From: Thermocrinis sp.
Lineage (GTDB): Bacteria; Aquificota; Aquificia; Aquificales; Aquificaceae
Direction of reading: 5' to 3'
Length of the DNA stretch: 37,511 nucleotides
Assembly (NCBI RefSeq): GCF_036781485.1
Contig: NZ_DAIQAX010000011.1
Coordinates: 4,439 to 41,949 of the forward strand
Shown here: piece by piece, positions 1 to 8,017 of the stretch
How the letters are laid out: every line of letters starts with the position of its first letter
Position numbering within the stretch: position 1 is the stretch's first letter
The notes under the pieces: generated by a model
What the model was told of the DNA's origin: nothing
Databases searched by the model: none
Seen by the model: only the letters and a program-made list of their open reading frames with translations
Program-made: the position numbers and the translations under genes

Positions 1-2
1 GG

Positions 3-215
3 GCTTACAAACTGGCAAAAGAATGCGCCATAATCTTAACCGACGGAGAGATGGATAGCCCCTTAGTTAAAAGGATCGTGGATACAGTACAAAAGGACGG
101 GAAGAGTTCAGTAAAGGATATACACATTCTTAGGATCCATCACGATAAGTACGCCTGCATAAGGATATCTCAAAAAGATTGGAAAGTTTTGAAAACCTTG
201 CCCATATTACAATAG
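3..215 (+). CDS. Cation diffusion facilitator family efflux protein, C-terminal fragment
   Basis: This is the last 70 codons of a gene cut by the window edge; frame 3 is open from the first base to the TAG at 213-215. The tail DIHILRIHHDKYACIRIS resembles the C-terminal cytoplasmic domain of cation diffusion facilitators of the DmeF/CzcD kind, where a DLHVW...G.YA pattern is typical. Such proteins export divalent metals (Zn, Co, Cd, Fe) across the inner membrane by proton antiport. The six-helix membrane part lies outside the window, so substrate cannot be judged. priA starts 10 bp downstream on the same strand. The family call rests on a short stretch and is moderately sure. Confidence 0.6.
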   Translation, partial: AYKLAKECAIILTDGEMDSPLVKRIVDTVQKDGKSSVKDIHILRIHHDKYACIRISQKDWKVLKTLPILQ

Positions 216-225
216 AACTAAGAGT

Positions 226-2229
226 ATGCTCTCGTGTTTGAAAATAGCTATACCCGGTGGGAGGATATTGAAGGTAAGGGCTTCCTTTCCCTACGAAGGC
301 TCCCCCATAGGCTACAGGGTATTGATAAACGGGAGAACTGGCGTAGTAGTTGGTTTGGCGGAGGATGGGAAAGAGGAGCCTTTGCTCTTTCCAGAAAAAC
401 TACCTCTGACAGACCCTAAAAACTTGGAGGCTATAAAAGACTTAGCCCTAATATACGGATTACCCACCTGGCAGTTGATGTGGGAGTTCATTCCTTCTCA
501 TTGGAATTGGACAAAAGAGAACTTTCTTGAAGTTTCTCTATACCCTTTTCAGGCTTTGGACCAAAAAACAAGGCAAATTCTTAGTTGGGTAGCAGATAGG
601 AAGTTGGTAAAGGAAGATTTAGTAAAAAAAAGGTTTGGAAGTGAGCTGATAAATATGCTTATAAAAAAGGGGTTGTTGAGGGTAAAAAAAGACTGGTCTG
701 CTCCCAACGTGGAAGTGGAGCTGTTTAAGTTAAACGTTCCCTTTGAGGTAGCTATATCTAAGCTCAGGAAGACGAAAAGATACGCCGAAAGGATAAGACT
801 TTTGGCTTATTTGAGGGAAAGACTTTACGCTTCAAGGGAGGAGTTAAGGGAGGAGGGCTTTTCGTCTAAAGATTTAAGAGCTCTTCTTTCTTCTGGTCTT
901 ATAAAAGTTGAAAAAGAGCTTATGCAGAACTTTACGATAAATCCAAAGTCTGAGCTTAGAATGGGTGCAGGTTTCTTGTTAAAAAAACTGGAAAAGCCTA
1001 CGGTGGTAGTTGGAAGCCTTACAAAGCTCACAGAAAGCCTTTTTCAGCTGGTAGAAGAAGCTCTAAGAGAAGGAAAAAGCTTAGCCATATTCTCCTTTTA
1101 CAATCCTACCCTTAACTATCTTTTGAGAGAGTTAAAGCCTCTCTTTGGAGATAGGGTAGTTTCTTTATCGTCCTTTGAAAGTCCAAAGCAGTTTATTAAA
1201 AACTGGTTTTTGGCTCAGGAAAAGGGCAGGATAGTTCTAACTGGAAGGATGGGGCTTTTGGTTCCGTTCAAAGACCTTCATTCCGTAGTGCTCTTTGATG
1301 ACTACTATACAAAAATGAACGGATACATAGACCTTAGGAATTTTGTCTTTCAGCTTTATAAATACTACGGTTGTCAGTTTTTTTACTACACCTGTGCTCT
1401 TAGTGTGGAGACATACCAAAGGGTTAAAGGTGGTCAGTGGGAGATGGAAACTTTGGGCTATTCTGCAGAGGTTAAGTTCTTGAATAGAAAACCAGAAGAA
1501 ATCCTTTCCCAGGAGCTCCTTTCTGAGCTTGAGGATGATTCCTTGCTTTTGGTGAGAAAGACGGGCTACTCTTACGCATACTGTCCAAAGTGTGGTTTTT
1601 TGGTGGATTGTCCAAGGTGTGGAACCTTTTTGACTTTAAGCAAGAACGCCCACACTCTTTATTGCACGAGATGTAATTGGAGAGGGCCTGCTGAGTGCAC
1701 CCATTGCGGAGGGAGTGTGATTCACTACGGATTTGGCATAGAGAGAGTTATGGAAGAGATAGAAAGGTCTGGCCTTTTAAGGGAAAACATACACTTTGAT
1801 ACGAAACCTTCTTTATCGGGAGTTTATAAAAAGGTCTTTTTGGTTCATGGAGACAACATTCTGTCTGTTCCGAGCATAAACGCAGAGGAGGAGTTTTGGA
1901 AATACATACATAGGGCAAGGGCTATAGCAAAGGAACGATTATACATTCAGAGCTTTTTGGATAAGGAAATCATAGAAAATTACCTAAGAGAGGATTTTTT
2001 GGAAGCAGAACTGGAGAGAAGAAAGGAAGAGAACCTTCCGCCCTTCTCAAAGCTCATACTTGCGGTTTTTACAAAGGACAGAACAAAGGCATTAGAATCT
2101 ATCCCAAACATCAAAACAAGGATCTACGGAAATATATTGGAGGCTTTCGTAAAGGTAAATCACAAACAGCTTAGAGAGATCCTACCTAAGGTTATTGCCC
2201 TTAAACCGATCAAGCTGGAGGTTTGGTAA
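226..2229 (+). CDS. priA: PriA-type primosomal protein N', helicase motifs degenerate
   Basis: PriA recognises stalled forks and reloads the replisome. The protein is 667 residues. The N-terminal 3'-DNA-binding domain (about 1-90) and winged-helix region are followed by two helicase lobes and a zinc module with eight cysteines at C453, C456, C462, C465, C480, C483, C491 and C494, close to the spacing in the E. coli protein. A GFGIER motif follows (usually GPGTER). The catalytic parts are eroded: the Walker A site (usually GxTGSGKT) reads VVGSLTKLTES, the DEEH box reads FDDYY, and the QxxGRxGR arginine motif reads KYIHRARAI. The zinc scaffold is kept, so this is probably a structural PriA without ATPase activity, as is known for actinobacterial PriA. 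Its 3' end overlaps thrB tail to tail by 20 bp. Confidence 0.88.
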   Translation: MLSCLKIAIPGGRILKVRASFPYEGSPIGYRVLINGRTGVVVGLAEDGKEEPLLFPEKLPLTDPKNLEAIKDLALIYGLPTWQLMWEFIPSHWNWTKENFLEVSLYPFQALDQKTRQILSWVADRKLVKEDLVKKRFGSELINMLIKKGLLRVKKDWSAPNVEVELFKLNVPFEVAISKLRKTKRYAERIRLLAYLRERLYASREELREEGFSSKDLRALLSSGLIKVEKELMQNFTINPKSELRMGAGFLLKKLEKPTVVVGSLTKLTESLFQLVEEALREGKSLAIFSFYNPTLNYLLRELKPLFGDRVVSLSSFESPKQFIKNWFLAQEKGRIVLTGRMGLLVPFKDLHSVVLFDDYYTKMNGYIDLRNFVFQLYKYYGCQFFYYTCALSVETYQRVKGGQWEMETLGYSAEVKFLNRKPEEILSQELLSELEDDSLLLVRKTGYSYAYCPKCGFLVDCPRCGTFLTLSKNAHTLYCTRCNWRGPAECTHCGGSVIHYGFGIERVMEEIERSGLLRENIHFDTKPSLSGVYKKVFLVHGDNILSVPSINAEEEFWKYIHRARAIAKERLYIQSFLDKEIIENYLREDFLEAELERRKEENLPPFSKLILAVFTKDRTKALESIPNIKTRIYGNILEAFVKVNHKQLREILPKVIALKPIKLEVW

Positions 2230-3118
2230 AGGTTGCACCTTCTTTATCCACAGAAAGGGACATGTAGCTCGCAGATATGCCGTGTTTTTCAAAGGTAGAT
2301 ACCATAGCTGATCCTACTCTATCTTCTCCATCTAAACAAAAGGATGCCACAGTAGGACCGGCACCGCTTAAGAACACCGCCAATGCTCCAGAAGAATAGG
2401 CACTTTCTAATACATCGTTAAAACCCGGAATTAGCTCCTTTCTGTAAGGCTGGTGCAGTTTGTCCTTCACCGCTTCTTTTAGCAGATGATAGTTTCTCTT
2501 ACAAAGACTGCTGACCAATAGGCTTGCTCTCTGAAGATTGTAAATTGCGTCTTTTAGAGAAACTTCCTTCCTTAGAACTTCCCTTGCCTTCTTGGTTGAA
2601 AGCTCAAAGTCTGGTATGCAAACAACTATTCGTATATCTTCTGGAAAGTCAAGTTTTTGATAATGAACTTCTTCGTCTACCGCACACACCAAAAAACCTC
2701 CCAAAAGGGCTGGTAGTAGGTTGTCCGGATGGGGTTCAAACTCAAAGGCTATCCTTAGTTTTTCTTCAACGCTTAACTCCTTTTCCTGAAAGAGCTCCCA
2801 AAACTTCAAAGCGGAGACTATGGCGGTGGCAGAGGAGCCTAAACCTCTGGCTGTAGGTATGTGGTTTATCATTTTAACTTTCAGTGGTGAAGCTTTAACT
2901 CCAAAGACCTGACAGGCTCTAATGTATACCTTAGCAAATAGATTTTCTTGGTCCTTGGGTAAATTTTCTCCTTCTCCTTCTATCTCAAAGGACCACCTGT
3001 CTGAAGGCTCAGCTGTAAAGTAGTTGTAAAGACTTAAGGCAAGTCCAAAGGTGTCAAAGCCAGAGCCTAAGTTGCTTGTGCTGGCAGGCACTCTTAAAGT
3101 CGCATAGTCTTGTCCCAT
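2210..3118 (-). CDS. thrB: Homoserine kinase
   Basis: It phosphorylates L-homoserine with ATP, the step before threonine synthase in threonine biosynthesis, in the cytoplasm. The 302-residue length is normal for the family. The GHMP-kinase ATP loop PTARGLGSSA lies at residues 88-97, the N-terminal substrate motif SNLGSGFDTFGLAL at about 15-28, and the C-terminal LSGAGPTV motif is present. The start codon lies inside the end of thyX (25-bp overlap, same strand), so the two are probably co-transcribed and translationally coupled, although their pathways differ. The 3' end overlaps priA. Confidence 0.94.
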   Translation of the reverse strand: MGQDYATLRVPASTSNLGSGFDTFGLALSLYNYFTAEPSDRWSFEIEGEGENLPKDQENLFAKVYIRACQVFGVKASPLKVKMINHIPTARGLGSSATAIVSALKFWELFQEKELSVEEKLRIAFEFEPHPDNLLPALLGGFLVCAVDEEVHYQKLDFPEDIRIVVCIPDFELSTKKAREVLRKEVSLKDAIYNLQRASLLVSSLCKRNYHLLKEAVKDKLHQPYRKELIPGFNDVLESAYSSGALAVFLSGAGPTVASFCLDGEDRVGSAMVSTFEKHGISASYMSLSVDKEGATFTKPPA

Positions 3119-4023
3119 TGTTTATATCCTACCATGTCCTTTATAGCTATGGCAAACTCCCTTATTTCCTTCTGGGCTGATTCATGGGTACGAAGACTTA
3201 TGAAGTTATCCAAAGATATCCTTGGCACAGTCCAGTAGAAGCGGGTTTTCATAAGCTGAGGTAGTATGCCTCTCGCAATTTCTCTTGCCACGTCTTTTTC
3301 TAACATTTCAAGATAGCACTTATTTAGCTCCTGAACGTAGAATTTTATCTTTTCCAAAAATTGAGAGTTCCAGGGTTCTTCCACTGGGTGGTCTAAGCTT
3401 GCTTGCTTGTTATGCTTTGCCTGCTTTCTTAGGTAGGCTGGTATATAGAAGGTTGGCTCGTAGCTAACGTACCTTCTGCTTACTTCGTTGTAAGAGCCAA
3501 ACCTATGCCTGAACCACTGCCTTGCAACAAATATGGGACACTCCACCAAAAATGTATAGTAGTCCATAGGGCTGTCCAGCTCTAACTTGTCTATTAAAGC
3601 CACAAAGCCCGAAGAGGTTTCAATCTTTTCCTCGGCATAAGCCCTGTCTGTAGAATAGCCCTTCACTTCTTCACCTTTGATCATGGCGTAAGTTGCAGGG
3701 AGTCTCTTTCTAAGCACATCCACAACTTTTTCAGGAATGTGATCCATTGCATTTATAAGGTTTCTAAGGTTTAACCATACATGTCTCCCATCGTAGTATG
3801 CTTGAAAGGTGGGATTTTTGACCTTTCTTAAAAGTTCAAGCCAAAATGCTTCCGAAGACTCAAAGGCAATTACCACATGCTCAAAAGGTGAAGAGTGTCT
3901 GTTTTCTAATAGATATCTTATGAGCTTTATGTCCCTTTCTATTTGCACTTCCTCGTCTTTTGCAAAGGAAACCCTTGCAGCACGCACTATTCTCTGATCA
4001 GAACCGAGCAGAAAAACATTCAT
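3094..4023 (-). CDS. thyX: FAD-dependent thymidylate synthase
   Basis: It makes dTMP from dUMP using methylenetetrahydrofolate and reduced FAD. The signature RHR(x7)S is seen as RHRFGSYNEVS at residues 172-182, followed by RRYVSYEP. The motif HSSPFEHV (43-50) is also typical. At 309 residues it is longer than the usual 220-260, with extra sequence between about 95 and 140. The gene starts with ATG at 4023, only 23 bp from the divergent membrane-protein gene, and is followed by an overlapping thrB. Confidence 0.93.
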   Translation of the reverse strand: MNVFLLGSDQRIVRAARVSFAKDEEVQIERDIKLIRYLLENRHSSPFEHVVIAFESSEAFWLELLRKVKNPTFQAYYDGRHVWLNLRNLINAMDHIPEKVVDVLRKRLPATYAMIKGEEVKGYSTDRAYAEEKIETSSGFVALIDKLELDSPMDYYTFLVECPIFVARQWFRHRFGSYNEVSRRYVSYEPTFYIPAYLRKQAKHNKQASLDHPVEEPWNSQFLEKIKFYVQELNKCYLEMLEKDVAREIARGILPQLMKTRFYWTVPRISLDNFISLRTHESAQKEIREFAIAIKDMVGYKQWDKTMRL

Positions 4024-4046
4024 GGATTAAACTATATTATACGGTA
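4024..4046. promoter_or_regulatory. Compact divergent promoter region
   Basis: These 23 bp separate two divergent start codons. On the + strand TATATT (4033-4038) ends 8 nt before the ATG at 4047. On the - strand TATAGT (complement of 4031-4036) ends 7 nt before the thyX ATG, with a second TATAAT at 4041-4036. There is no Shine-Dalgarno sequence on either side. This suggests overlapping -10 elements and near-leaderless transcripts. Confidence 0.5.
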
Positions 4047-5009
4047 ATGCTTAGATCCTTTTTGTATGGAGTTTTCCTAACGCTGATTATTCTTGCGTTT
4101 TCCTTTATTTATGTTATAAAAAAAACGTTGAGCAAAGATCTATTTGAAGTCTTCCTATCCTTGGATAAACGTTTTGTTTTTTTCTCCCTCTTCAGCATGT
4201 TTCTATATCATACCTTTGATAACCTTAGACTGTTTATCCTCTCAAGGGCTATGAATCTGCGTTATCCCTTCCTGTATGGATATGTTGTGTCCTTTATAAA
4301 CACCTTTGGAGCTACCATTACTCCTGCCCATGTAGGTGGGGAGATGATGTCTTTATACACTCTTTCCAGGAAAGGTGCAAGGTTTCATAAAGTAATGAGC
4401 ATAGTAACTATGAAAACGCTAACGGGAACGGTCTTCTTTGTTCTATTCTTTCCTTTTGTAGCATACTACATTTACGATAATCCTACTGTAAGTGTAAAGC
4501 TTCTGATAATTTTGGCAGTTTTTGGTCTTTCCAGCCTTTTATTTTACATAGTTGGGAGGACATTCTTTAACAAAGCTGAAAAGAAATCGGGTCTGATGTT
4601 AAGGATAAGGTATGCCTTTAACAGGTTTTTGGTAGCGACTAAACTGTTTCTTAGGAAAAAGAAAGTTTATTTAATCCTTTCTACAATAATGAGTGTGCTT
4701 CTTTACATCTCCTTTGTGCTTTCTGGGGTTTATCTGATAAAAGCTTTTGAACAATCCATAAGCTTTTATGAGGCTTTTTACGCTCAGGTAGTGTTGTTGT
4801 ATGCCATATTTTTCAGTCCTACGCCGGGTGGTAGTGGGGTGGGTGAGCTGGGTGGTGTGGAGGTTTTCTCCAGCTTTCTTTCACTTTCAGCTGTGGGTGG
4901 GTTCGTCATACTTTGGCGTTTTATAACTCAGTATATAAGCGCTATAGTGGGGGGTGTGCTGTTTTTCTTTTTATTTATTAAAGACTCAAAAGGCTATCTT
5001 CTAAAATGA
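4047..5009 (+). CDS. Lysylphosphatidylglycerol synthetase/flippase-like (UPF0104) membrane protein
   Basis: This is an integral inner-membrane protein of 320 residues with about eight hydrophobic segments and few charged loops. The conserved stretch FSPTPGGSGVGELGGVE near residue 257 matches the PGG.G..E signature of the UPF0104/LPG-synthase TM family, whose members move or modify lipids; the substrate here is unknown. The reading frame is open from 3960, but that start would lie inside thyX. The ATG at 4047 places a hydrophobic helix right at the N-terminus, sits 8 nt after a -10-like element, and is preferred. The stop overlaps the ATG of lpxK by 4 bp, which links it to cell-envelope synthesis. 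Confidence 0.78.
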   Translation: MLRSFLYGVFLTLIILAFSFIYVIKKTLSKDLFEVFLSLDKRFVFFSLFSMFLYHTFDNLRLFILSRAMNLRYPFLYGYVVSFINTFGATITPAHVGGEMMSLYTLSRKGARFHKVMSIVTMKTLTGTVFFVLFFPFVAYYIYDNPTVSVKLLIILAVFGLSSLLFYIVGRTFFNKAEKKSGLMLRIRYAFNRFLVATKLFLRKKKVYLILSTIMSVLLYISFVLSGVYLIKAFEQSISFYEAFYAQVVLLYAIFFSPTPGGSGVGELGGVEVFSSFLSLSAVGGFVILWRFITQYISAIVGGVLFFFLFIKDSKGYLLK

Positions 5010-5953
5010 ACTTTTTTAATCCTTACTACTACGCTGTAAAGCTCAGAAATTGGCTATACGATAGGGGGATCTTAAAGTCTTACTCCTTAAACGCGCCCGT
5101 GGTATGCGTGGGGAATCTCTCTGTGGGTGGTAGTGGAAAGACAAGCTTGGTAAGGTTTATTTCGGAGGCTCTTTCAAATAAATTTCACGTTGCGGTGCTT
5201 TTGAGGGGATACAAAAGGGAAACTAAGGGTCTTTTGGTGGCATCCTACAGAGGGGAAGTTAAAGCAAGTTGGGAAGAAGTGGGGGATGAAGCTTACATGC
5301 TCTCAAGGATTTTGAAAAACTCCAGCGTGTTGGTGTGCGAAGACAGATACACAGGGGGAAACTTTGCTATCAAGGAGCTTGGGGCGGATTTGATAATCCT
5401 TGACGATGGATTTCAGCACAGAAGGCTAAGAAGGAATTTAGACTTAGTCCTTCTAAAGGACACAGACTTAAGGGACAGGCTTTTGCCCTTTGGGCGTTTG
5501 AGAGAGCCTTTGGATGCGCTCAAAAGGGCGGATGCGGTAGTGCTTTCCTACCAGGATATAAAGGAATGGAATCTCCGAATAGAAAAGCCGGTTTTCAAGC
5601 TTTACAGGATCAACTGGAGGGTAGTTTCTTTCGATGGTAGGTTGGTAGATTACAAGGATAAGACCTTTGTAGCCTTCTCTGGTTTGGGAAACAACGGGCA
5701 GTTTTTTCAGACCTTGGTAAAGCTCGGAATAAGAGTTGAAAGATTCTTGAGCTTTCCAGACCATTACCACTACAGGGGTTTTAGGCTTGAGAGGGGAAAA
5801 CTCTACTTGACAACTTTAAAGGACTTTTTTAAGCTTGAACCTTCGGAAAATTTATTCTACCTTGACTTTGACCTTAGAGTGGACGGTCTTTTGGAGTTTA
5901 TAATTAAAAATATAAGGGCTGGTAGCTCAGCTGGCAGAGCAACGGACTCTTAA
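5006..5953 (+). CDS. lpxK: Tetraacyldisaccharide 4'-kinase
   Basis: It phosphorylates the 4'-position of the lipid A disaccharide at the inner face of the inner membrane (sixth step of the Raetz pathway). The protein has 315 residues with an N-terminal amphipathic/membrane-associated helix, a P-loop GNLSVGGSGKTS at 36-47, and the LILDDGFQHRRLRR motif near 130-143 typical of LpxK. The start overlaps the upstream gene by 4 bp. The last 12-13 codons run into the tRNA-Lys gene, and the TAA stop (5951-5953) lies in the anticodon loop, so the tail RAGSSAGRATDS is tRNA sequence read as protein. Its presence shows an outer membrane with lipid A. Confidence 0.93.
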   Translation: MNFFNPYYYAVKLRNWLYDRGILKSYSLNAPVVCVGNLSVGGSGKTSLVRFISEALSNKFHVAVLLRGYKRETKGLLVASYRGEVKASWEEVGDEAYMLSRILKNSSVLVCEDRYTGGNFAIKELGADLIILDDGFQHRRLRRNLDLVLLKDTDLRDRLLPFGRLREPLDALKRADAVVLSYQDIKEWNLRIEKPVFKLYRINWRVVSFDGRLVDYKDKTFVAFSGLGNNGQFFQTLVKLGIRVERFLSFPDHYHYRGFRLERGKLYLTTLKDFFKLEPSENLFYLDFDLRVDGLLEFIIKNIRAGSSAGRATDS

Positions 5954-5988
5954 TCCGTGGGTCGCGGGTTCGACTCCCGCCCAGCCCA
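5916..5988 (+). tRNA. tRNA-Lys (anticodon CTT)
   Basis: A full cloverleaf can be folded: acceptor GGGCTGG (5916-5922) with CCAGCCC (5981-5987), D stem GCTC/GAGC, anticodon stem ACGGA/TCCGT with loop CTCTTAA (anticodon CTT), a 5-nt variable loop, and T stem GCGGG/CCCGC with loop TTCGACT. The discriminator base is A. The 3' CCA is not encoded (ACT follows), so it must be added enzymatically. The gene overlaps the end of lpxK by 38 bp on the same strand, and the next ORF starts 9 bp after it. Confidence 0.97.
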
Positions 5989-5997
5989 CTTTTAGCC

Positions 5998-6537
5998 ATG
6001 GACCAGCAAGAGCTTGCACACATTCTTATAATCCTAGTAGGTCTTCTCAGAGCCGTTGGAATAGCTTCCATCGTAGCTTTAATATTCTTGGGTGCAAGAA
6101 TAAGGTTCATATTCTTAACCGCCATCCTTACGGTAGGTGGTATATTTACCACTGTTCTGAGCTTTCTACTGGGAATTCTATCCTTTACTCATGCCGTGGT
6201 ATACGAGCTCTTTGCCATTGGTTCTATAATGGGAATGCTCTATTATGCCTACAAAGACAAAAAGAGTGCCCCACCGCCTAAGCCTTCAGAAAACACGCGT
6301 TGTGCTTTCTGTTCGGCGCTGATAAGGGAAAACAGAGATTACTTTGTGTTGAAGTGCGAAGACCAATACCTTTTCTTTGACTCAGAAGAACACATGAAAG
6401 AATTTTTAAAAAACATTGAAGAACAAAGAAAATTCAGGAAACTGGACATCGGCAAACCAGAGTGTTATTATTCTAAAACTAACGGAAAATGGATCCAGCT
6501 AAAACAAGAAGAAGTACGAGTACAAGAGACTGACTAA
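5998..6537 (+). CDS. Unknown membrane protein with C-terminal Cys cluster
   Basis: I do not recognise this 179-residue protein as a named family. The N-terminal half carries three hydrophobic segments (about 7-31, 36-62, 66-84). A short Pro/Lys linker is followed by a soluble domain with C102, C105 and C120, then YLFFDSEEHMKEFL. That pattern recalls the small metal-binding TRASH/MYM-like zinc fingers, in which Cys residues flank a short beta hairpin and a FxS..H/C..F helix. A further C156 lies near the end. It begins 9 bp after tRNA-Lys and overlaps uppP tail to tail by 39 bp. A membrane-tethered metal sensor or chaperone is possible but unproven. Confidence 0.6.
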   Translation: MDQQELAHILIILVGLLRAVGIASIVALIFLGARIRFIFLTAILTVGGIFTTVLSFLLGILSFTHAVVYELFAIGSIMGMLYYAYKDKKSAPPPKPSENTRCAFCSALIRENRDYFVLKCEDQYLFFDSEEHMKEFLKNIEEQRKFRKLDIGKPECYYSKTNGKWIQLKQEEVRVQETD

Positions 6538-7269
6538 GATTCTGTAAATACCAAAGGGCACAAAGTTGTAAGCGGAGACAAATTTCAGAAGAAGTTTTAC
6601 CGATAAAATGGCGGTTAGAAAAGAAACCGCAAAGCCTATTCCCAAAAGGTGAAATTCCTGAAGGCTAAACTGAGAATAAGATTTGTAAAGGTCGTAGCCT
6701 GTTGCCGTTAGCATGGTGGGCACTGCCAGCAAAAAGGAAAACTCCGCCGCTTGCTTTCTGTTTAGTCCCATAAGCATTCCGCCTATTATTGTTGCTCCGC
6801 TTCGGGAAACACCGGGCACCATAGCCAAAGACTGAAAAAGACCAATCATAAAAGCTTTGCCAAGGGGTAACTTTTGAACTCGTTCTATACGACAAAACTT
6901 TTCACACCACCTGTCTGCAAAAAGCAAAAACACACCACCTAAGAAGAGATTTATTACCACCACCAGGTCGTTGCCGATTAGGTATCCTTTGACGAACTTG
7001 TAAAGCAAAAATCCAAAGATTCCAGTAGGAAGAAAGGCTACTATTATTCTCTTCCATGTTTCAAGGTCCGTTAAAAATCTTGTCAAATAAAGGAAAAAGA
7101 CCGCCATTATGGCGCCAAGCTGGATAGAAATCTCAAAACTTTTGGTAAAGTCGTTGTGTGATAGTCCAATTATGTGAGCTGTAAGTATAAGATGACCAGT
7201 GGAAGACACGGGCAAAAATTCTGTCAATCCTTCAACAAAGCCTAAAATAATCGCATCCTTCGGGCTCAT
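6499..7269 (-). CDS. uppP: Undecaprenyl-diphosphatase
   Basis: This inner-membrane enzyme recycles undecaprenyl diphosphate to the monophosphate carrier used for peptidoglycan and other envelope polymers. The protein has 256 residues with about seven to eight membrane segments. Both family signatures are seen: EGLTEFLPVSSTGHL at 13-27 and PGVSRSGAT at 152-160. Its ATG overlaps the stop of the upstream DUF3108-like gene (4 bp), so the two form a minus-strand operon. The 3' end overlaps the opposite-strand gene at 5998-6537. Confidence 0.95.
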   Translation of the reverse strand: MSPKDAIILGFVEGLTEFLPVSSTGHLILTAHIIGLSHNDFTKSFEISIQLGAIMAVFFLYLTRFLTDLETWKRIIVAFLPTGIFGFLLYKFVKGYLIGNDLVVVINLFLGGVFLLFADRWCEKFCRIERVQKLPLGKAFMIGLFQSLAMVPGVSRSGATIIGGMLMGLNRKQAAEFSFLLAVPTMLTATGYDLYKSYSQFSLQEFHLLGIGFAVSFLTAILSVKLLLKFVSAYNFVPFGIYRILVSLLYSYFFLF

Positions 7270-7991
7270 AACAGTATCCTTTTTAAAAGCTCTTTATCTC
7301 CCTTTATCTCCTCCAGGACTACCTTTACGCTTCCTAATACAAACAGTAGCTCCATCTTTACAGGAAATAGCTTTTCTTTATCTATCCACAACTTCCACCT
7401 GCCTTTTGGTTTTAGGATCCCTTTAGTCTCTACATTTGGTTGCACGTTTAAAACCAAAGCTCTGTATTCTTCTAAAATTTGTTCCTCTCCCACTACGGTG
7501 TATGGTATGTTGTAAATTCTGTCGTCGTAAAACATCTTCACAGCTCCGCTTTTTTCCTTTATTGCACTCTTGTACAGTATCAAGCTTGCGGTGTAAGGAT
7601 CTACATAACCTTTATAGTCGTAGACTCTCTCTTCTACTCTTTCTTGTTTTTCCGTTAGCTCCACATAGTGGATTTCCTTCACGTAAATTTTGGAGTTTTC
7701 AAAAATATAGTGCTGTCTTCTTTTAAAGTTTCCTTCCTCTTGGTGGTAGAAAAACTCATCTGGAGTTAAGCTTTTTATGTGAATTACCGCATAGCCGTAA
7801 TTGTAGACTCTTTTTACTAATCCACCTACGTTGATCGTTCTTGCCCAACTTGAAACTCTTAGGTTTTCTTCCTCTTGTTGGTAGGTTATGCAAGTGCGAG
7901 CCACGGGGAAAAAAAGATAGTAAGCTTTATAGCAAAGGGTTAGCTCATTGGCAAGTATGCTAAAAGGTAAAAACAACAAAAGGAAAAGCAT
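7266..7991 (-). CDS. DUF3108-like secreted protein
   Basis: This 241-residue protein starts with a short signal peptide (hydrophobic 2-13, cleavage near ILANE). The rest is beta-rich, with alternating hydrophobic residues and a late WIDKEKLFPVKMEL stretch. That layout, including YxAY...G near the N-terminus and the W.D...LPVK pattern near the C-terminus, fits the periplasmic DUF3108 family. Its function is not known. It overlaps uppP by 4 bp and so is likely expressed with it. The start codon is 8 nt from a -10-like element. Confidence 0.62.
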   Translation of the reverse strand: MLFLLLFLPFSILANELTLCYKAYYLFFPVARTCITYQQEEENLRVSSWARTINVGGLVKRVYNYGYAVIHIKSLTPDEFFYHQEEGNFKRRQHYIFENSKIYVKEIHYVELTEKQERVEERVYDYKGYVDPYTASLILYKSAIKEKSGAVKMFYDDRIYNIPYTVVGEEQILEEYRALVLNVQPNVETKGILKPKGRWKLWIDKEKLFPVKMELLFVLGSVKVVLEEIKGDKELLKRILL

Positions 7992-8017
7992 CGGTTCTTA
8001 TTTTAAAATCAATCTTC
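7992..8017. promoter_or_regulatory. Symmetric divergent -10 element
   Basis: The 26-bp gap between two divergent ATGs holds the perfect 10-bp palindrome ATTTTAAAAT (8000-8009). It supplies TAAAAT on each strand (8004-8009 plus; 8005-8000 minus), each ending exactly 8 nt before its start codon. No Shine-Dalgarno sequence is present. This is a candidate bidirectional promoter making leaderless or nearly leaderless mRNAs. Confidence 0.5.

Noticed and set aside
2524..2856. 110-codon plus-strand frame in thrB
   Set aside because: Antisense to a well-matched homoserine kinase; no ribosome-binding site or motif.
3960..4046. Extended N-terminus of the flippase-like protein
   Set aside because: It would lie inside thyX, is hydrophilic, and lacks a ribosome-binding site; the ATG at 4047 fits better.
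5917..5953. LpxK C-terminal tail as a functional domain
   Set aside because: The residues are the translation of the tRNA-Lys 5' half, so any protein function is likely incidental.
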